Source of the DNA: Rhizopus arrhizus
Lineage: Eukaryota > Mucoromycota > Mucoromycetes > Mucorales > Rhizopodaceae
NCBI GenBank assembly: GCA_024220505.1
Contig: JAKZZE010000002.1
Coordinates: forward strand, 1,922,001-1,986,000
DNA length: 64,000 nt
Direction of reading: 5' to 3'
Under the pieces are notes generated by a model. The model searched no databases, was not told where the DNA came from, and was given only the letters and a program-made list of their open reading frames with translations. Positions 1-12,725 of this stretch are shown piece by piece. The position numbers and the translations under genes were made by a program. Positions within the stretch are counted from its first letter, which is position 1. The number at the start of each line of letters is the position of its first letter.

Positions 1-161
1 CGACACCACAAATGGATGACAATGGTGAATCTATCTGAAGATATTCTCTGGTTGGTTATTGGTCAAAATGATTGTCGAAATCTATGTCAACTGTTCGGAG
101 TTCATTTATAGTCTTTATTTCATGCAGCGTTCTTTTTCCTTTTTCTTCTTTTCTATTTAAA

Positions 162-555
162 ATGAACCCTCACAACCCACGCTTCTACTCTGAACTCGAA
201 CAAACATCAGCTTACTACTATGATGAATCACCCAAGGTAATAAGATCTATGCCTATCGGTAATGAAAGATTGGCTGCTTTAAGAGACTTGGGTGTGACCT
301 TTAAAGAAGGCACACAACGAGTAACAAAGATTGCTACCCCATCTGGAACACCCATCTTACCTTCCTTTGTCGACGCTGGACAGATTGATGTAAGAAATTA
401 TGATTAGAAATAGAATAATATTAAGTGTTTTGTTATTATAGAATCTACTCTTACAGGAACAAAAGAAACAACAGTCAAGACCAAAATATTATACCGAAAG
501 TGCTGGTTCCTTTTCTTTTCATGAGGACTATGGAAGAAGAGGTGAATGGCGTTGA
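162..555 (+). CDS. Small protein of unknown function, two exons
   Basis: I do not recognise this 113-residue protein. Exons 162-389 and 442-555 join in phase 0 across a 52-nt GT-AG intron (donor GTAAGA, acceptor TTATAG), giving one uninterrupted frame ending in TGA. The ATG at 162 follows an A/T-rich leader (TTTAAAATG) as at other genes here; an upstream in-frame extension would need a non-ATG start. It has a Tyr-rich N-terminus, a basic middle (RVTKIATPSGTPILPSF) and a Gln/Lys-rich segment before a short Tyr/Gly tail. No signal peptide or membrane segment is visible. The clean splice is the main evidence that it is real. Confidence 0.5.
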
Positions 556-1641
556 TGTGCGTGTGAATAACTATCAAAAAAAAAAAGGATAAACATATTC
601 CCATTATTTTTTTTTATAAAAAAGTACTGAATAAACAAATGTCCATTATTGTTTTAGCAAATAAAGAGAAATCATAAAAAAATTTTCTATTCCTTTTTAT
701 TTTATAAAAAAAGGGAGTCTAAGATAACCTTTCTTCTAGTGAATTTTAGGAATTTTTTAATCTTTCTCACTCTTTACTCTTGATCTCAAAGAGGGTTTTA
801 GTTCTTTGTATCATTTTACTTGATCTAACTCATAATAAGGTCTTTGAATAAGTAAGTATTAATTCTTTTTTTTAAAAAAAAGTGGCTGTTTTATACAAAT
901 ACATGACAAGATCCTGTTTATTCACTGAAAATTGCTTCCAAATCAGAGCTGATGGTATATAAAGTACATCCAAACCTTCTTTATACTAAAACTCAATGAA
1001 TGACAGCCTTTGCTTAGTTATTGACTTGGAAAGGCACTCTTTCATTCAAAACACATTTTTCTTGCGTCCATTGTCTTATTGTCATCTTTTTAAAAGGTCA
1101 ATATAATGAATATTCTACTATAAATAAGCATATTTATTTGTCATTTTCTGCCTCAAATATTCATCTTTTGCTAGCATTAATAGTTGTCGTTAATGAGATT
1201 AAGAAACAAAAAACACCTGTCGTAAGGATGTATAAAACATTTTTTTTTTTGTAAACTTGATATTTAATTGAAAAAAGTACATTAGGTGTGTTTGTATTTC
1301 AGGGGTGCCTTTTTATATAGTTTTGAAAAGGAAATGTGATTAATAAAAAAATAAGCAATTCAAACGAGAGCTATTCAAAGAGATAATTCAAAATTATCTT
1401 TTATGATTATTATGTATGATAAAGAGATAGAAAGTGTTACTTGGAAATAAACACTATTCATGATGTGTTGCTTTTAAAGCATGTATCTATACAGACAGAG
1501 TGTCATCTAACCAAAAGAGAAACGGTTTTTACTTTATAAGTCACTCTACTACATCATGTTCCCATTTTGTTTTATTTTAGTACCGCGGTCTTTTTTTTCT
1601 TTCTTTCTTTTTTTCTTCCCAGGAACAAGAATAGAAAGAAA
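556..1641. other. AT-rich intergenic region with a decayed repeat fragment
   Basis: No supported gene. A stretch at about 770-830 (TTGATCTCAAAG followed by a GATCTAACTCA-like block) resembles the inner side of the right arm of the inverted-repeat element at 15165-15960 and the insertion at 42957-43175, so it may be an old fragment of the same family. The last 80 bases are pyrimidine-rich and are probably the AFG1 promoter and leader. Confidence 0.4.
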
Positions 1642-3153
1642 ATGTTACGTAAAGCAATAACAAGAACAATAACTAATTATAATAAATCAATAATATTGAA
1701 TTGCAGCAAACGTTCGATTCCATCAACAAAAATATTAAAAAGACTGCAATCAACAACAGCAGCCAGTACTAATTTACAATCAGAAGAATCAACATTAGAG
1801 ACATTAAACGATAAACCTTCACTTCAAGGTATATTTATGAATTAATTACCTTTTGCTTATAAAGTATCAACCTATCTTTCTTTCTTTCTAGGATCTTCCC
1901 CTTTAAAGTATTATGATGAAATCACAATGACTGGTTCTGTACGGGCAGATCCCGATCAACGCAAGGTGATTGAAAAATTAGATAAATTATGGTATCAATT
2001 AAAAGACTATGTGCCTTCAGCTGATATCACCAAACTGGATACGTTCGACGTCTTTAGTGGCTTGAAGATCCCAAGCTTTGGTTGGTTTTCTAAAACGACA
2101 ACAGCAAAACAGCAGCCGAGAAATATACCAAAGTCACTTTATGTATATGGTAATGTAGGTACTGGAAAGACAATGGTCATGGACCTCTTTTTCAATTCAT
2201 TACCAATCCAAAGAAAGCGTCGAGTGCATTTTCATGCTTTTATGCTCGATGTCCATCAGCGTATCCATCAAGTCAAGACACATCACCCCAAGATGGCTGA
2301 CCCTTTAGAGCCAATAGCTAATGACCTTGTGAAGGATGCGTATGTGTTGTGTTTTGATGAATTTCAAGTGACTGATATTGCGGATGCCATGATCCTTCGT
2401 CATCTCTTTGAGGCCCTGTTCAGACGAGGTGTGGTGCTCGTGACTACATCCAACAGACATCCAACGGAACTTTACAAGAATGGTATCCAACGAGCCTCGT
2501 TCATACCCTGTATTGACTTGCTGATGGAACGATGTGAGGTACTCTGTTTGGACAGTGGTACTGATTATCGCAAGGTCGAACGAGCCCAGTCTGCTGTCTT
2601 TTTTCATCCACTCAACCAAGAGACAGAGATCAAGATACAAGACGTTATCCGTCGACTGACAAACAGCAAACCGATGAGGCCAATGGAATTGCACTTTTTA
2701 TCACGTACGCTAAAGATACCTGAACAGGTCGATGGTGTGGCCAAGATGCGATTTGCAGATGTCTGTGCACAACCGTTGAGTGCTGCTGATTATTTAGAGA
2801 TCGTTCGACATTTTCACACAGTCATCTTGACTGATATTCCACGGATGACAATGAAACATCGATCTGAAGCTCGTCGATTTATTACTTTTATTGATGCAAT
2901 GTATGAATCCCAAGTGACATTGGTTGCTAGTGCAGAGAATAGTATTATGGAAATATTTAATGCAGAAGAAGGAAAGGAAGAGATGGAAGAAGAGATGAGA
3001 GATATGAGAGATGCTCTGGATGTCTCGGATGTCTCTTCACCCTTGTTTACTGGACAAGAAGAAGCCTTTGCTTTTCAAAGAGCCTTATCTCGATTGATTC
3101 AGATGCAAAGTACAGATTGGGTGCGTGATGAACTAAAGCAGATCTCTCGTTAG
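1642..3153 (+). CDS. AFG1: AFG1/LACE1-family mitochondrial ATPase
   Basis: An AAA-like P-loop ATPase of the AFG1 (LACE1, ZapE-related) family, which acts in mitochondrial protein quality control, notably turnover of nuclear-encoded respiratory subunits. Exons 1642-1828 and 1892-3153 encode 482 residues. Residues 1 to about 60 are basic and Ser/Thr-rich, a likely mitochondrial presequence. The family signature SPLKYYDEI opens the conserved region, followed by Walker A (YGNVGTGKT, about residue 150), Walker B with DEFQ ([13 protein letters not shown], about residue 218) and the [16 protein letters not shown] block. An acidic, Met-rich stretch lies near the C-terminus. Length and motif order are normal for the family. 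The reading is secure; mitochondrial targeting is inferred. Confidence 0.95.
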
Positions 3154-3778
3154 ATTCAGCACAGATCAAAATAAAATAAAAAAAAAAAAAACCTTTTTAG
3201 AAACATTTCAATCTTGCTGTAGTTTTTTTAGTGGCCAAAAATAATAAAAAAGAATTACTATAAAAAGAAACAGGTAGTACGTATATCCATTTATGGAAAT
3301 AAATACATTCAGTGTAGATTTTAATAAGGCGATTATAATTATCACATGCCTTCAAGATGAAAAAGCACTCAATGAACACGTCCTTTTTTAGTGAAATACC
3401 ACATTTGGATGGCAAGAATAAAAGAAGAAGTGGAAAGATGATCAAGAAGAGGACACGATGAACATAGAATCAAAAGAGACTGTTTTTATATCAAAATCAA
3501 TATGCTTCTTTTTTTATTTTTTTTACAATTTTTCACTCTGCTTTTTTTTTTTTATTTTTTTTATTTTTTGCCATGATTCATTGTTTAAACGTAAAGTGAA
3601 AATGCAAGATCTTCTTTTTTTTCTGAAAGGGAAAATTTTGTATAACGCACATCAAAAAATGGAAATGTCATTTTTTTTTCTTCTTAAATTTTTTCCCTTT
3701 TTTTTCTTTCATTTTTCTTTCTTTCTTCTACACACATTAATCATAATTTTTTTTTAAAGAAAGAAAATAATAATAGTG
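3154..3778. other. Intergenic, strongly T-rich
   Basis: No supported gene. From about 3490 to 3765 the plus strand is dominated by T with scattered C, so the Phe-rich frame there is low-complexity sequence. It is probably the promoter and leader of the PAS-GATA gene that starts at 3779. Confidence 0.6.
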
Positions 3779-5365
3779 ATGACAGCATCTAATAAAACAG
3801 CATGCTTTTGGGCTCTTTTATCAACTGATGAATTCAAATTTTTATATTTGCCATCCATTATTAGTGATCTTCATATTACACCAGATATTAAAGTACAAGA
3901 CGTATTAAAAGATAAATCAATATTTGATCTTATGCATCCAAATGAAGTTGAATTAGCAAAAAATGATCTCACAAATTTCATTAACTTAAAAACATTATCT
4001 GGTTCAGTCACTCGTTGTCGATTTAGATCCCTAAAGAATCACTTAAATGTTCATGTAAGCATTGTTACTATCATTTAGATACTAAAATAGTTGAATATAG
4101 GATAATAAAAAAGGAAAATTACCAATTAAAGAGAATGAAGCTATTTGGCATATTTTGGATCTTGTCATCTATACTGCCACAGATGAAACAGTATTAGCCT
4201 TTTTTCATAATATTGGTAATAGACTCAATATGTCATGATGATATTAACATCAAATAGACTTTGGACATTATGAACCTCAAAACAATCTAAATTTCACAAG
4301 CTGTTGTAATCATAACGGAGGCATCCATAATTTTGTTTCTCAGGCAAGTCTAGACATTGGCAGAATAAAGACGACGGGAACTAATGGAATAAAATGATAG
4401 GATGCTCAAAGGCTGATTGGTCAATTGAAAAAGAACACAGACAGACAAGAAAACAGGACGGCCAAGATACCATTTTCTGTCTTTCAAGTCAAAGATCAAG
4501 CCAGCCTACACGAATTATTCTCTTGGCCACAATTCAATCAGGCTTCTTTACCACTTCTTCAAGCAGTCGAATCCATCACGAAATCAATGCCACTCGTCGA
4601 ATTCAAAAGTTGCTCTTCAGTCAATTCTGATCTTCCTGTCGATTCACACACCAAAGTTCATCTTTCTTCTTCAAGCGATATCACTTGTACTCGTCACTTT
4701 TATGCTAGCAAAAAAATGGATTTTGAAAACAAGGCATGTTATTTTGAGAGAATTGTGATTCCTTATGGATCTGTTGTATTTGAAGCATTTCAAATAAGAC
4801 ATCAAACGAATTATCAACTTCACTATTCATATACCAACAGCTTTATACCAAATAACACACAAAGAGGTTTGCTTTTTATATACCATGTTAAATTTAACTA
4901 AATAATTAAAAGGAAGAATTGGAAATACACCCTTTACTACCTCAATTCTCATCACAACCTGATCAAGACCAGGACAAGAAATCATCCAACTCTACTTCAC
5001 CTCCACTCTTTCAAAAATTTCGTATTCAGCAAATAGAGAAACCGACACAAATGACAGAAAAGAGGAGAAAGATGTTTGAAACACAGAGTTTACAGTCTTC
5101 CATGTCAAGAATAGCAGACATGGTGCCCAACAAGTATAATAAAACCTCAGAGACAATCAATATCGTCAAGGTCTGTGCTCGATGTCGTACCAATAACAGT
5201 CCAGAGTGGAGGCGTGGACCTGATGGTAATAAAACGTAAGTCCTATTGCTCATGTCATCATCATCCTGACTCTCTTAGAAAAGTCTGTGCAATGCTTGTG
5301 GTTTAAGGTATGCAAGGTTTAGATCAAAACAGTGGAGAACGGCGAATAACAGGAATCAATCTTAA
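3779..5365 (+). CDS. WC-2-like PAS/GATA zinc-finger transcription factor
   Basis: Resembles the White Collar-2 class: an N-terminal PAS domain (residues about 5-125) and one C-terminal GATA finger. WC-2 proteins pair with a blue-light receptor WC-1. Exons 3779-4054, 4101-4215, 4258-4343, 4401-4866, 4917-5235 and 5284-5365 give 447 residues. The finger is CARCRTNNSPEWRRGPDGN plus LCNACGLRYA, and an intron splits it just before LCNAC, as the frame requires. The intron after 4343 has a GC donor (CAG|GCAAGT); without removing it the frame meets a stop. Between the domains is Ser/Gln-rich sequence. The protein ends about 20 residues after the finger. Mucorales often carry several WC-2 paralogues, so I give no symbol; light regulation is inferred from family only. 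Confidence 0.85.
4344..4400 (+). other. GC-AG intron in the PAS/GATA gene
   Basis: This 57-nt intron begins GCAAGT after CAG and ends GATAG. Reading through hits TGA after 18 codons, while splicing joins FVSQ to DAQRLIGQL in frame. CAG|GCAAGT is the usual strong form of a GC donor. Confidence 0.8.
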
Positions 5366-5400
5366 TAATAAAAAAGAAAATGTATTATGATACAGTGTGA

Positions 5401-8400
5401 TTATGAATGATGATATGCAATTTTTGAATGTACAGGTGCACTTCTTCCTTCTTCTTGTTCTTCATAATAAGGCTCTAGACTAAGAATAGAATTCGAAAGT
5501 GAATGATGACTGCAAGCATCTTGATCTTGATAAACAACAGACAAATGACTGCTGACGACAGAATGAGCATCATCAAATGGATTTTCATTGTCCAAGGGTG
5601 ATGCGAATGGGTTGCTTTGAATCGAACCAGATGATCTCTGTCTGATCGGTGCTGGTACGCTCACGTATCCCGTAAATCCATTAAATTTAGCATCCAGTCT
5701 CTCTGCCTCTTCCTTTTCTCGTTCTGCATTTCTTTGTGCTTCCAACTGTTCAAAATCAACCCATCTTAACCGATCCACAACCGGCTCCGGCTCTTCTCCT
5801 CTGTCGGTAAGAATACCGTGCAATCGACCATGATAACCCTCTAGCTTCGTTGGCCAAACATCATACCATCGATACGAATAATCCGAACACCAAACGGCCA
5901 ACAAAGGAAAATAGATGTGGAAGATGGGTACACCAAAGATACAGTACAGTAAAAACCAAAGGATATATTTAAATTGTCGTCTCAATATAAAATAAAACAC
6001 ATACAACACCATCAGTCCCGCAAAAGATCCGGCAATGATCGCATAGGCTAGGTCATGAGTAATAAAGTATCGTATAAACACATTGTAGAGGTAGACAATG
6101 ATAGGCATAGACAAGATCATGTCTATCAATTTCGTCATGGAAAGAATCCAGTAAATGATTCCTAAATGCTTGGCGACATGCTGAAACTCGATCTGGGTGT
6201 GAAAGGCCGCTCGCAGGTTACGGATCTGAAGTGCTTGAAGAGCTAGGAAATGAGTAGGCAAGGTCGCGTAAGCGACAGCCTCGGGCTCAAATCCAAAGCG
6301 ATGATTAGGATGAGACCGAAGGAGGACCAAGCCAAGGTATTGTTCTTCACCCAGCAAGAGGATACTTTCCATATGGAGTGTGTCTGGACGAGGACCACCA
6401 AAGCCTCGGAGGACGGTCGGATGAAGGCAGACCGGTTGGACGCTAAGCGGTGTGGTGGTTGCGCGATGATCACTCGCCTTGTTGTGGACACTGCTGCTAC
6501 TGCTCAAGCTACTCACCCCACTGACGATCGTAAGCGACGTTTCCTGGCATCTTCCTTCCTCTTGGCTCGTCTTGGGCCATTTTGGCGTATCAGATTCCCA
6601 GAGCCTGTACATCACAAAGCCTCCATTCAAGGTCATCAGTCGTCCCAAGCAAGCTTCATAGGCCAATCCGGAATAATACATCATGTAGATTGGAAAGATC
6701 TGAAGCATGGTCACCAGATTTTCTTCAGGATTCGCAGGCCGGACATGTCCACTCACTGCAAGCATTTTAGGATCTGTTTCTAGTCTCGTCACAAATCGGT
6801 GAACCACATCATCTTGGACCTGTGTGTCGGCATCGGTCACGAGCATGTATTTGAACAGACGAGGGTCCAAACTCAAGAGATTATAACATTGATTGTACAG
6901 TTCAAATTCAAGTGGACTGATTCGATGATGAGCCAAGTCATGACATCTTTCAAGAAAACTAAGGGCAATCAACATGGAATCCCTTTTGCCTCGATTGGCT
7001 TCCTTGACAACCATCAAGAACGGTACACGATTTCTTCCCGATTCATAAAATCCGGTATACACACGCGCATAATTGACCTTGCGGTGGAGGCCCAAGGATG
7101 CATAGGCTCTCGATTCGGGTTCTCGACTTGAACTGTATCCCAAAGCATCCAACACACACTCATAGTTTGCCTTACTGTCAGATCGGCTTTGAACAATACC
7201 GTCACAGACGAAAAATAACATTTTACGTGCATCTGGGTAATTCGTTCGTGCAAGTGAATCGATTGTTTGTCGAATTATTTCAGAAGATTCTGAATAGAAT
7301 GGGATAAACAAGAGTGTGTAGGGTAAAGAGGTAAGTGTGGTATTGGAGGCTGATTGAAATAAAAAGCGTTGAACGAGTGGTAATCGAGATAGATTGGTGA
7401 GGTTCATCTTGATTAAGAAATAAACTAGAAAGCAGCCCATCGTGATCCAAAGCGCCAGATTGATATGTCCACACCCTGTTTCTGTATTGCCCTCTACGAT
7501 ACCGTGATAAAAGAGGGTGTTGAGACATGCCTTGTAGACATCTGGGTTTGGAATTTCTTTGTAAAACATTCGAGTGATATCTGCTCCCAAATTGATAAAG
7601 AGCATCATGGTCAAGTCAAGAGGCAAAAACATGCGGTCTAGGGCGAGTGCTCTTGAATAGGATCCCTTGGCAACCTTGACAATATTGGTCGCTCCTTGTA
7701 AATAATCTGTGACATCCAACACATTATTGTCCAATATCACATAGGCTTGTCCAGAGCCATTATGTGATAAAGAAGTACAATTGTTGTAAACATAACTCAA
7801 GCTATACCTAACAGCTGCAATCATCATAATAAATAAGAATACAAACAAAAGTCTATCACTGACTTACCTCCCTTTTTTGGGTATTGATTGAATTCATTTA
7901 AATCATCTGGTGAATAAAAGCATGGTGCACCTGTTTGATTTCTTTGACCTGGAACAGGACAAGACATAAGTTGGTCATTTTCAAATCGGTAACCTGGATC
8001 ATGGCTCAAGACATAATTAAGCCAATTGTCTGCTTGTGTTGATCGATTGAATCCACCGATACAATTCTCGATAGAGTTGTGATCATAATAAGCTTGTCCA
8101 CTCGGTCGTTTGAGGATCATGAATTTTGGAAAGATGGGTGAAAGATCCAGATGAGGATATCGATTAGCTTCTGCAGTCATGTCACTTTTATTTCCATATT
8201 TTGTCCAGTCGATCACTTGGCCATGAATGGTTGAATAATGAGAGGAGTTATCATAGACATCAGTATAGTCATAACTTTTGGGTGGGTCACAAAATAAGGT
8301 CGTAATGTATTCTAACCAAAAGCAAAATAAGGCAGCTATCCAAATATATAAACTGAATATTGTCATCTTTTCCCTCCAAGCCTTTCTTCTTTCTTTGTGA

Positions 8401-8563
8401 TAATCAGTATTATTGTTGTTTATGCGTTATTATGTTTACCTCTTGTAGTCAAACCAATCAAGTTTAAAAATGCATCCGGTATTAATAATGTACAAAATTT
8501 AGCAAATGCGACCCATAAGATACGTCTGAAAGAAGGTTGACGTATACGTTTTGAGTTTTTCAT
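5401..8563 (-). CDS. Chitin synthase-like protein (division 2, class IV-like) with degenerate catalytic motifs
   Basis: Related to division 2 chitin synthases, membrane GT2 enzymes that polymerise UDP-GlcNAc. Exons 8563-8440, 8392-7868 and 7814-5401 give 1020 residues. Visible: the AWREK motif before the first membrane segment, a cytochrome b5-like stretch (VLDVTDYL), a GT2 domain with FFVCDG, GKRDS and TDADT, several C-terminal membrane spans and an acidic cytosolic tail. Key changes: the usual GEDRYL is GEEQYL and QRRRW is QIRNL; CGETKI and LPGCF are SGHVRP and LNGGF. There is also a Ser-rich loop before GEEQYL. The frame is open with no stops, so it is not an obvious pseudogene, but chitin-polymerising activity is doubtful. 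Its stop lies 35 bp from that of the convergent PAS/GATA gene. Confidence 0.88.
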
Positions 8564-9038
8564 AACTCATAATAAAAAGAGAAGAAAAAAGAAATATGCT
8601 AAAAAAAGGGAGCTCTCTATTCATTTACAACTGAGAAATAAAATCTAACCAATAAGAACATAAACAAATATCATTGTAAACTATGCCAAAAGAAACAGTG
8701 ACTGTGAATGTATATCAATGCTTTTTTTGCGTTTTTTTTTTTTTTTTTTTATGTATAAAATAATAATGTTATATACTCCTCTAAATAATAATATAATAAT
8801 AATAAATGAAATATAATATATAAGAATGGTGAATTTGTAGTGTGGGGGTGTATATGGGGCATATATAAAAAGGGAAAGTGAAGGGAGGTGAGATTTTTTC
8901 ATAAACGAAAAAAAATAGGGAAAGGGATGGGAAAAAAAAGCTCTTTTTTTTTGTTTTCTTCTTCTTTTACAAAATGAGTGATAATAATGACTGAAATTTC
9001 GTTAAAAATGAATGTGTGTGCGTGTGTGGATGTGGTGT
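8564..9038. other. Intergenic region between two minus-strand genes
   Basis: Holds the promoter of the chitin synthase-like gene and the downstream region of the cyclin gene. A T20-type run sits near 8731-8750, followed by AT-rich sequence with repeated AATAAT. No gene seen. Confidence 0.6.
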
Positions 9039-10100
9039 TTATCTTGATCTTTTTGAAGACTGTCTGACATGACTGACGTGGTAACCAATAGAGAAGTGGT
9101 CTTCATCTTCAACATATTTTCTCTTTTGACTGATGATTCTAATCGGAGAAGGCGTTTGCATAGGAGAAGAGTGAATTGAACTTGGAAGTGACATTGAAAG
9201 CAAAGGGATCGGTTCCTTTTTAAATCTCTTTTTTGACTGTAAAAAGTGCGTGGGTGAAAGTGTCCAGCCGACTGGTTCAGGTGAAAATGAAGGTGGGGTG
9301 GCTGGACTGGTAGGTGTATGAATTAAATCAGGTGCTGTTAATGATAGATCGTTGAATAACGTGGGTTGATTTTGAGTTTTTGCTTCAATATGCGTATGCA
9401 GCAATTGGTACCACTGTTCAAAGGTAGGCTGTGATATATAAAGTTGATAGTCAATCATGTTCAGAAAGATGCGTTCGGCCGCATTGATCTCGCTCACAGG
9501 TAATCCAGCAATCTTTGCCCAAGCAGAGTTTCGATAGGTCTTGTCCTGTACAAATTTAGATGCGACGACTAAACTAGCTAAAAACATACGTCGTCCACAA
9601 CTCACATAGGCGTCCTCCCAATAAGGTTGTCTGTTGTGCATTTTGGATAGATGACTGACGATAGAGGATCGGATACGAAAGAGATAAAATAATGCCGTCT
9701 GTAAGGTGGAATAAGTCGTTCTTGATCTCTTTAATACTTCTTGAATAAAGGTTCTTAAAGGCACAACATTCATGCTATTGGATGCCACTTTCATATTCCA
9801 AATTGATTCAATAGCCATCGCATTAGCATCTAATTAAATTTTAGCAGATGAATAGAGATATTTAAAAAAAATTACTTTACCTACTAATGCATCCACATAG
9901 GCTAATCGATTATAATGATTCATTAATGGAGACCTCTTTACAGAAGCAGTCACATAAGGTAACCTTTGATAATAACCCGTATTTGTTGTTACATGATGAT
10001 GATCACGGCTCAACATATTGTTGAGTGCGTACATTTCCGGTTCTGTGTAAGATGCTTTTTCTCCATTGAATTGTAATTGCTGAATAGATAAAAGTGACAT
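9039..10100 (-). CDS. PCL5/PCL1-like cyclin (Pho85-type)
   Basis: A cyclin of the fungal PCL group, which activates Pho85/CDK5-like kinases. Exons 10100-9881 and 9829-9039 give 336 residues, joined in phase 1. The cyclin box (residues about 85-200) includes the stretch YVSCGRRMFLASLVVASKF, then NSAWAKIAGLPVSEINAAER and a helix ending IDYQLYI, which closely follows the PCL5 pattern of Trp-x-Lys-Ile-Ser/Ala-Gly-Leu. The C-terminal third is Pro/Ser-rich with a basic end (RQSSKRSR), likely a disordered tail. The leader strand carries long purine-rich tracts (10283-10408) and its opposite pyrimidine tract (10517-10610). The family is sure; which PCL subgroup is less so. Confidence 0.82.
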
Positions 10101-11160
10101 ATTTACTAAATAAAGATGAATAAAGGTACATGAAATGATTACAACTGTTTACCCTAAATGATATATAATAAAATAATACAACAGTGTCAAATAAGAGAGA
10201 AGAATAAAAAAAGTTTCACTAAAAATATTTTTATTCTTTTTTTTTTTTTTTTTTTTTTTTTTCAAATATAACCAAAAAGAAAAAAAAATAAAAAAATAGA
10301 TAAAAAAAAGAGAGGAGAAAAGAAGAAGAAAATAAAAAAAAAAAAAAAGAGTGTGTAAGAGAGAGAGAGAGACAAAGGATAATAAAGGAGGAGAAGAAAA
10401 AAAAAAAAAAAAATAGGCTTTAATGTGATAAAGGAGCATATATAGCAACTAAGCAAATAGTTCATAACCAGAAAAGAAAATATCCTTAAAAAGAAATAAA
10501 ATAAAGTGTTTCTATACCTTTTTTGTTCTTTCTTCCTCCTCTCTTCTTTCTCCCCCTTCCTTCTCCTTCTCACTCTTCTCCCCTTTATTCTTCTTGTTAT
10601 TGTTTTCTTTGTAAACAAAATTTACATAATTTCAAATCTCATGCTGTATGTGTGGCAAAAATGACGATATCCAAAAATAGTAATCACCCAGGTTTTTTAT
10701 TTTTTAAAAAAAATAAATAAATAGACTACAAAAGAGGAGATTGTATTATTTCTTTGTATAAACTATATGAGGGCTTATATACGAATAAAAAATCATTTGC
10801 GCCACATCTAAAAATAATTCATTATCTTTTGTATTTTCTTTTCATTGTTAGCTCATCAGCTTTTATTTAGATATTCCGCCCAATGATTTAATTAATCTCA
10901 GTTTCATGTGATTCATAAGAGCATCGTTTTGTTCATATAAATTCAGACTAAGAAAGCATGGTTAATTTGTAACAAAAGGGCTGAAAATAACTATTGTCAT
11001 GTGAAGAAGATTGAATGACTAAGGCATAAAGTACTACTACTATCATGTCCACTCTCACCTTTGTTCTCTCTCTTCGTTTTCTACTTGTGCAATAAAAAAT
11101 GGTCACTTTTTATTTTTATTTTATTTTTTTTATTTTTTGATTTATTTTATTTTTTTTACA
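10101..11160. other. Intergenic region with polypurine and polypyrimidine blocks
   Basis: Divergent promoter region between the PCL-like cyclin (minus) and the INTS5-like gene (plus). It contains a T run at about 10239-10261, a plus-strand purine block at 10283-10410 (A-runs and GAGAGAGA) and a plus-strand pyrimidine block at about 10517-10610. Frames here are only Phe/Leu/Lys-rich low complexity. Confidence 0.6.
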
Positions 11161-12725
11161 ATGAATAATTTAGAAAGTTTAAGTTTAGCCATCCTTCAGT
11201 ATCCAACAACCAAAGTAATTACGCAAGACCAAAAACCTCTTGTATTGACGATTAAAAAATTAAAGAGGTTTATGGTACATGAAAAGAAGACATTAATTAC
11301 TGTGAGCAACTTGGAACGCGTTTCTTTTTCATTTTTCAATATATTCATCCTTTATTATTAGTGGATTGTTGAGATATTAAGAAAAAGGAATAAAGAAATA
11401 GTGGATCCTATTAATGAAGCACTTGTTCAATTATTAACTGATGTCATTTCATTTCATGAAGCAATTGATTCAAGTGTGCTGATTACATTTTTTGAAGTAA
11501 GCTTTTTCTTTATAAAATATAAATTCAACCTAATGCTTTATAGCTTATTCGTATAGATGCAAATGACATGGCTTGGTTATTGAATTTAGTGGGGGAGAGA
11601 TTACCTCATCATATCCTTCCTTGTATTCATCAATATCTCGTACTTGGCTTATCAAATTATGGAAACCCTTTTCTTGCTTCAAAGTAATCCTCAATTATCT
11701 TTGCATTATTGATTTTAACGAAAAAGTTCTTAAAATAGAGATCCAGTGTTAAGTCAGGATCAAATGAATTTATTTTACATGAGTGATAGTTTATTTCAAC
11801 ACTTGTTAAATACACAATCAAGAGAACTTGTTATTCATTCACTTGTAAATATCTTGAAGGATCATTATCTTAATCACGTCACAGCACATACATCATTCAC
11901 TACAGGTACATACGACTATCAAATAACATGAAACATTAACACACAAACAGACATACAAAGAAACATGCTTGGTTATTTACTTTCCTTACCAAAAATATCT
12001 CCTGTTCTAATTGATGGTAAATAATAAAAGTAAAAGAATAATACTTATTTAATAGAATCATGGTCTAGTGTATTCCATTTGCTATACGAAAACAATACAG
12101 CTGGCAATATTTTTTATTACGAAAAGACTACTTCAAATTCACTCATAAAAAATAACCAGGGGTAAATTATATATAACAAGTCCATCTTTTTATTCTCATG
12201 CTTATTAGTGAAATCGAAACAATCACAAACTTATTCTCTCGCTGGTTAGCTAATGTTGCCTTTGATCCACAGGGATTAATTATAAGACATGCGATGGATG
12301 TTATGATCATGTTGGATACTTTGGTTTATGATACTAGATTCGATCTAAGTCATATTTTACCTGTGAGTGAAATGATCATTTTGCTTTACAGACTAATTTA
12401 CACTTAAAAAGTCAAAGGATGGGTCCATTTTAGATAGCCTACAACCTTCAATAAGACAACTAAGATTAGAGCCAGCCTCAATTGATCTTATTGATTGGAT
12501 TGAATGTAGAGTTAACAATGACATGAGAATACCGTTATCTTTATTACAGTTGGCTTTGATAAATAATGATTCAAGGGAATACACTATCCATCTCTTTGTT
12601 CAACTTATCACAAAACTATCTTGTGCAAATCATTTTGTCACCAAATTGATACCAACTGCAGAATCTAAATGGCCTGGCATATTTCAGTAAGCACAAATAG
12701 AATCATTCTATAGAATATTCACTTG

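Noticed and set aside
1021..1254. 77-codon plus-strand frame
   Set aside because: No recognisable protein and AT-rich composition typical of the surrounding intergenic DNA.
3458..3757. Phe-rich 99-codon frame
   Set aside because: Composition is almost purely T-rich low complexity in a promoter region; no family similarity and no splice logic.
6250..6783. Plus-strand 177-codon frame inside the chitin synthase-like gene
   Set aside because: Antisense shadow of a GC-richer coding exon; the minus strand carries the recognisable protein.
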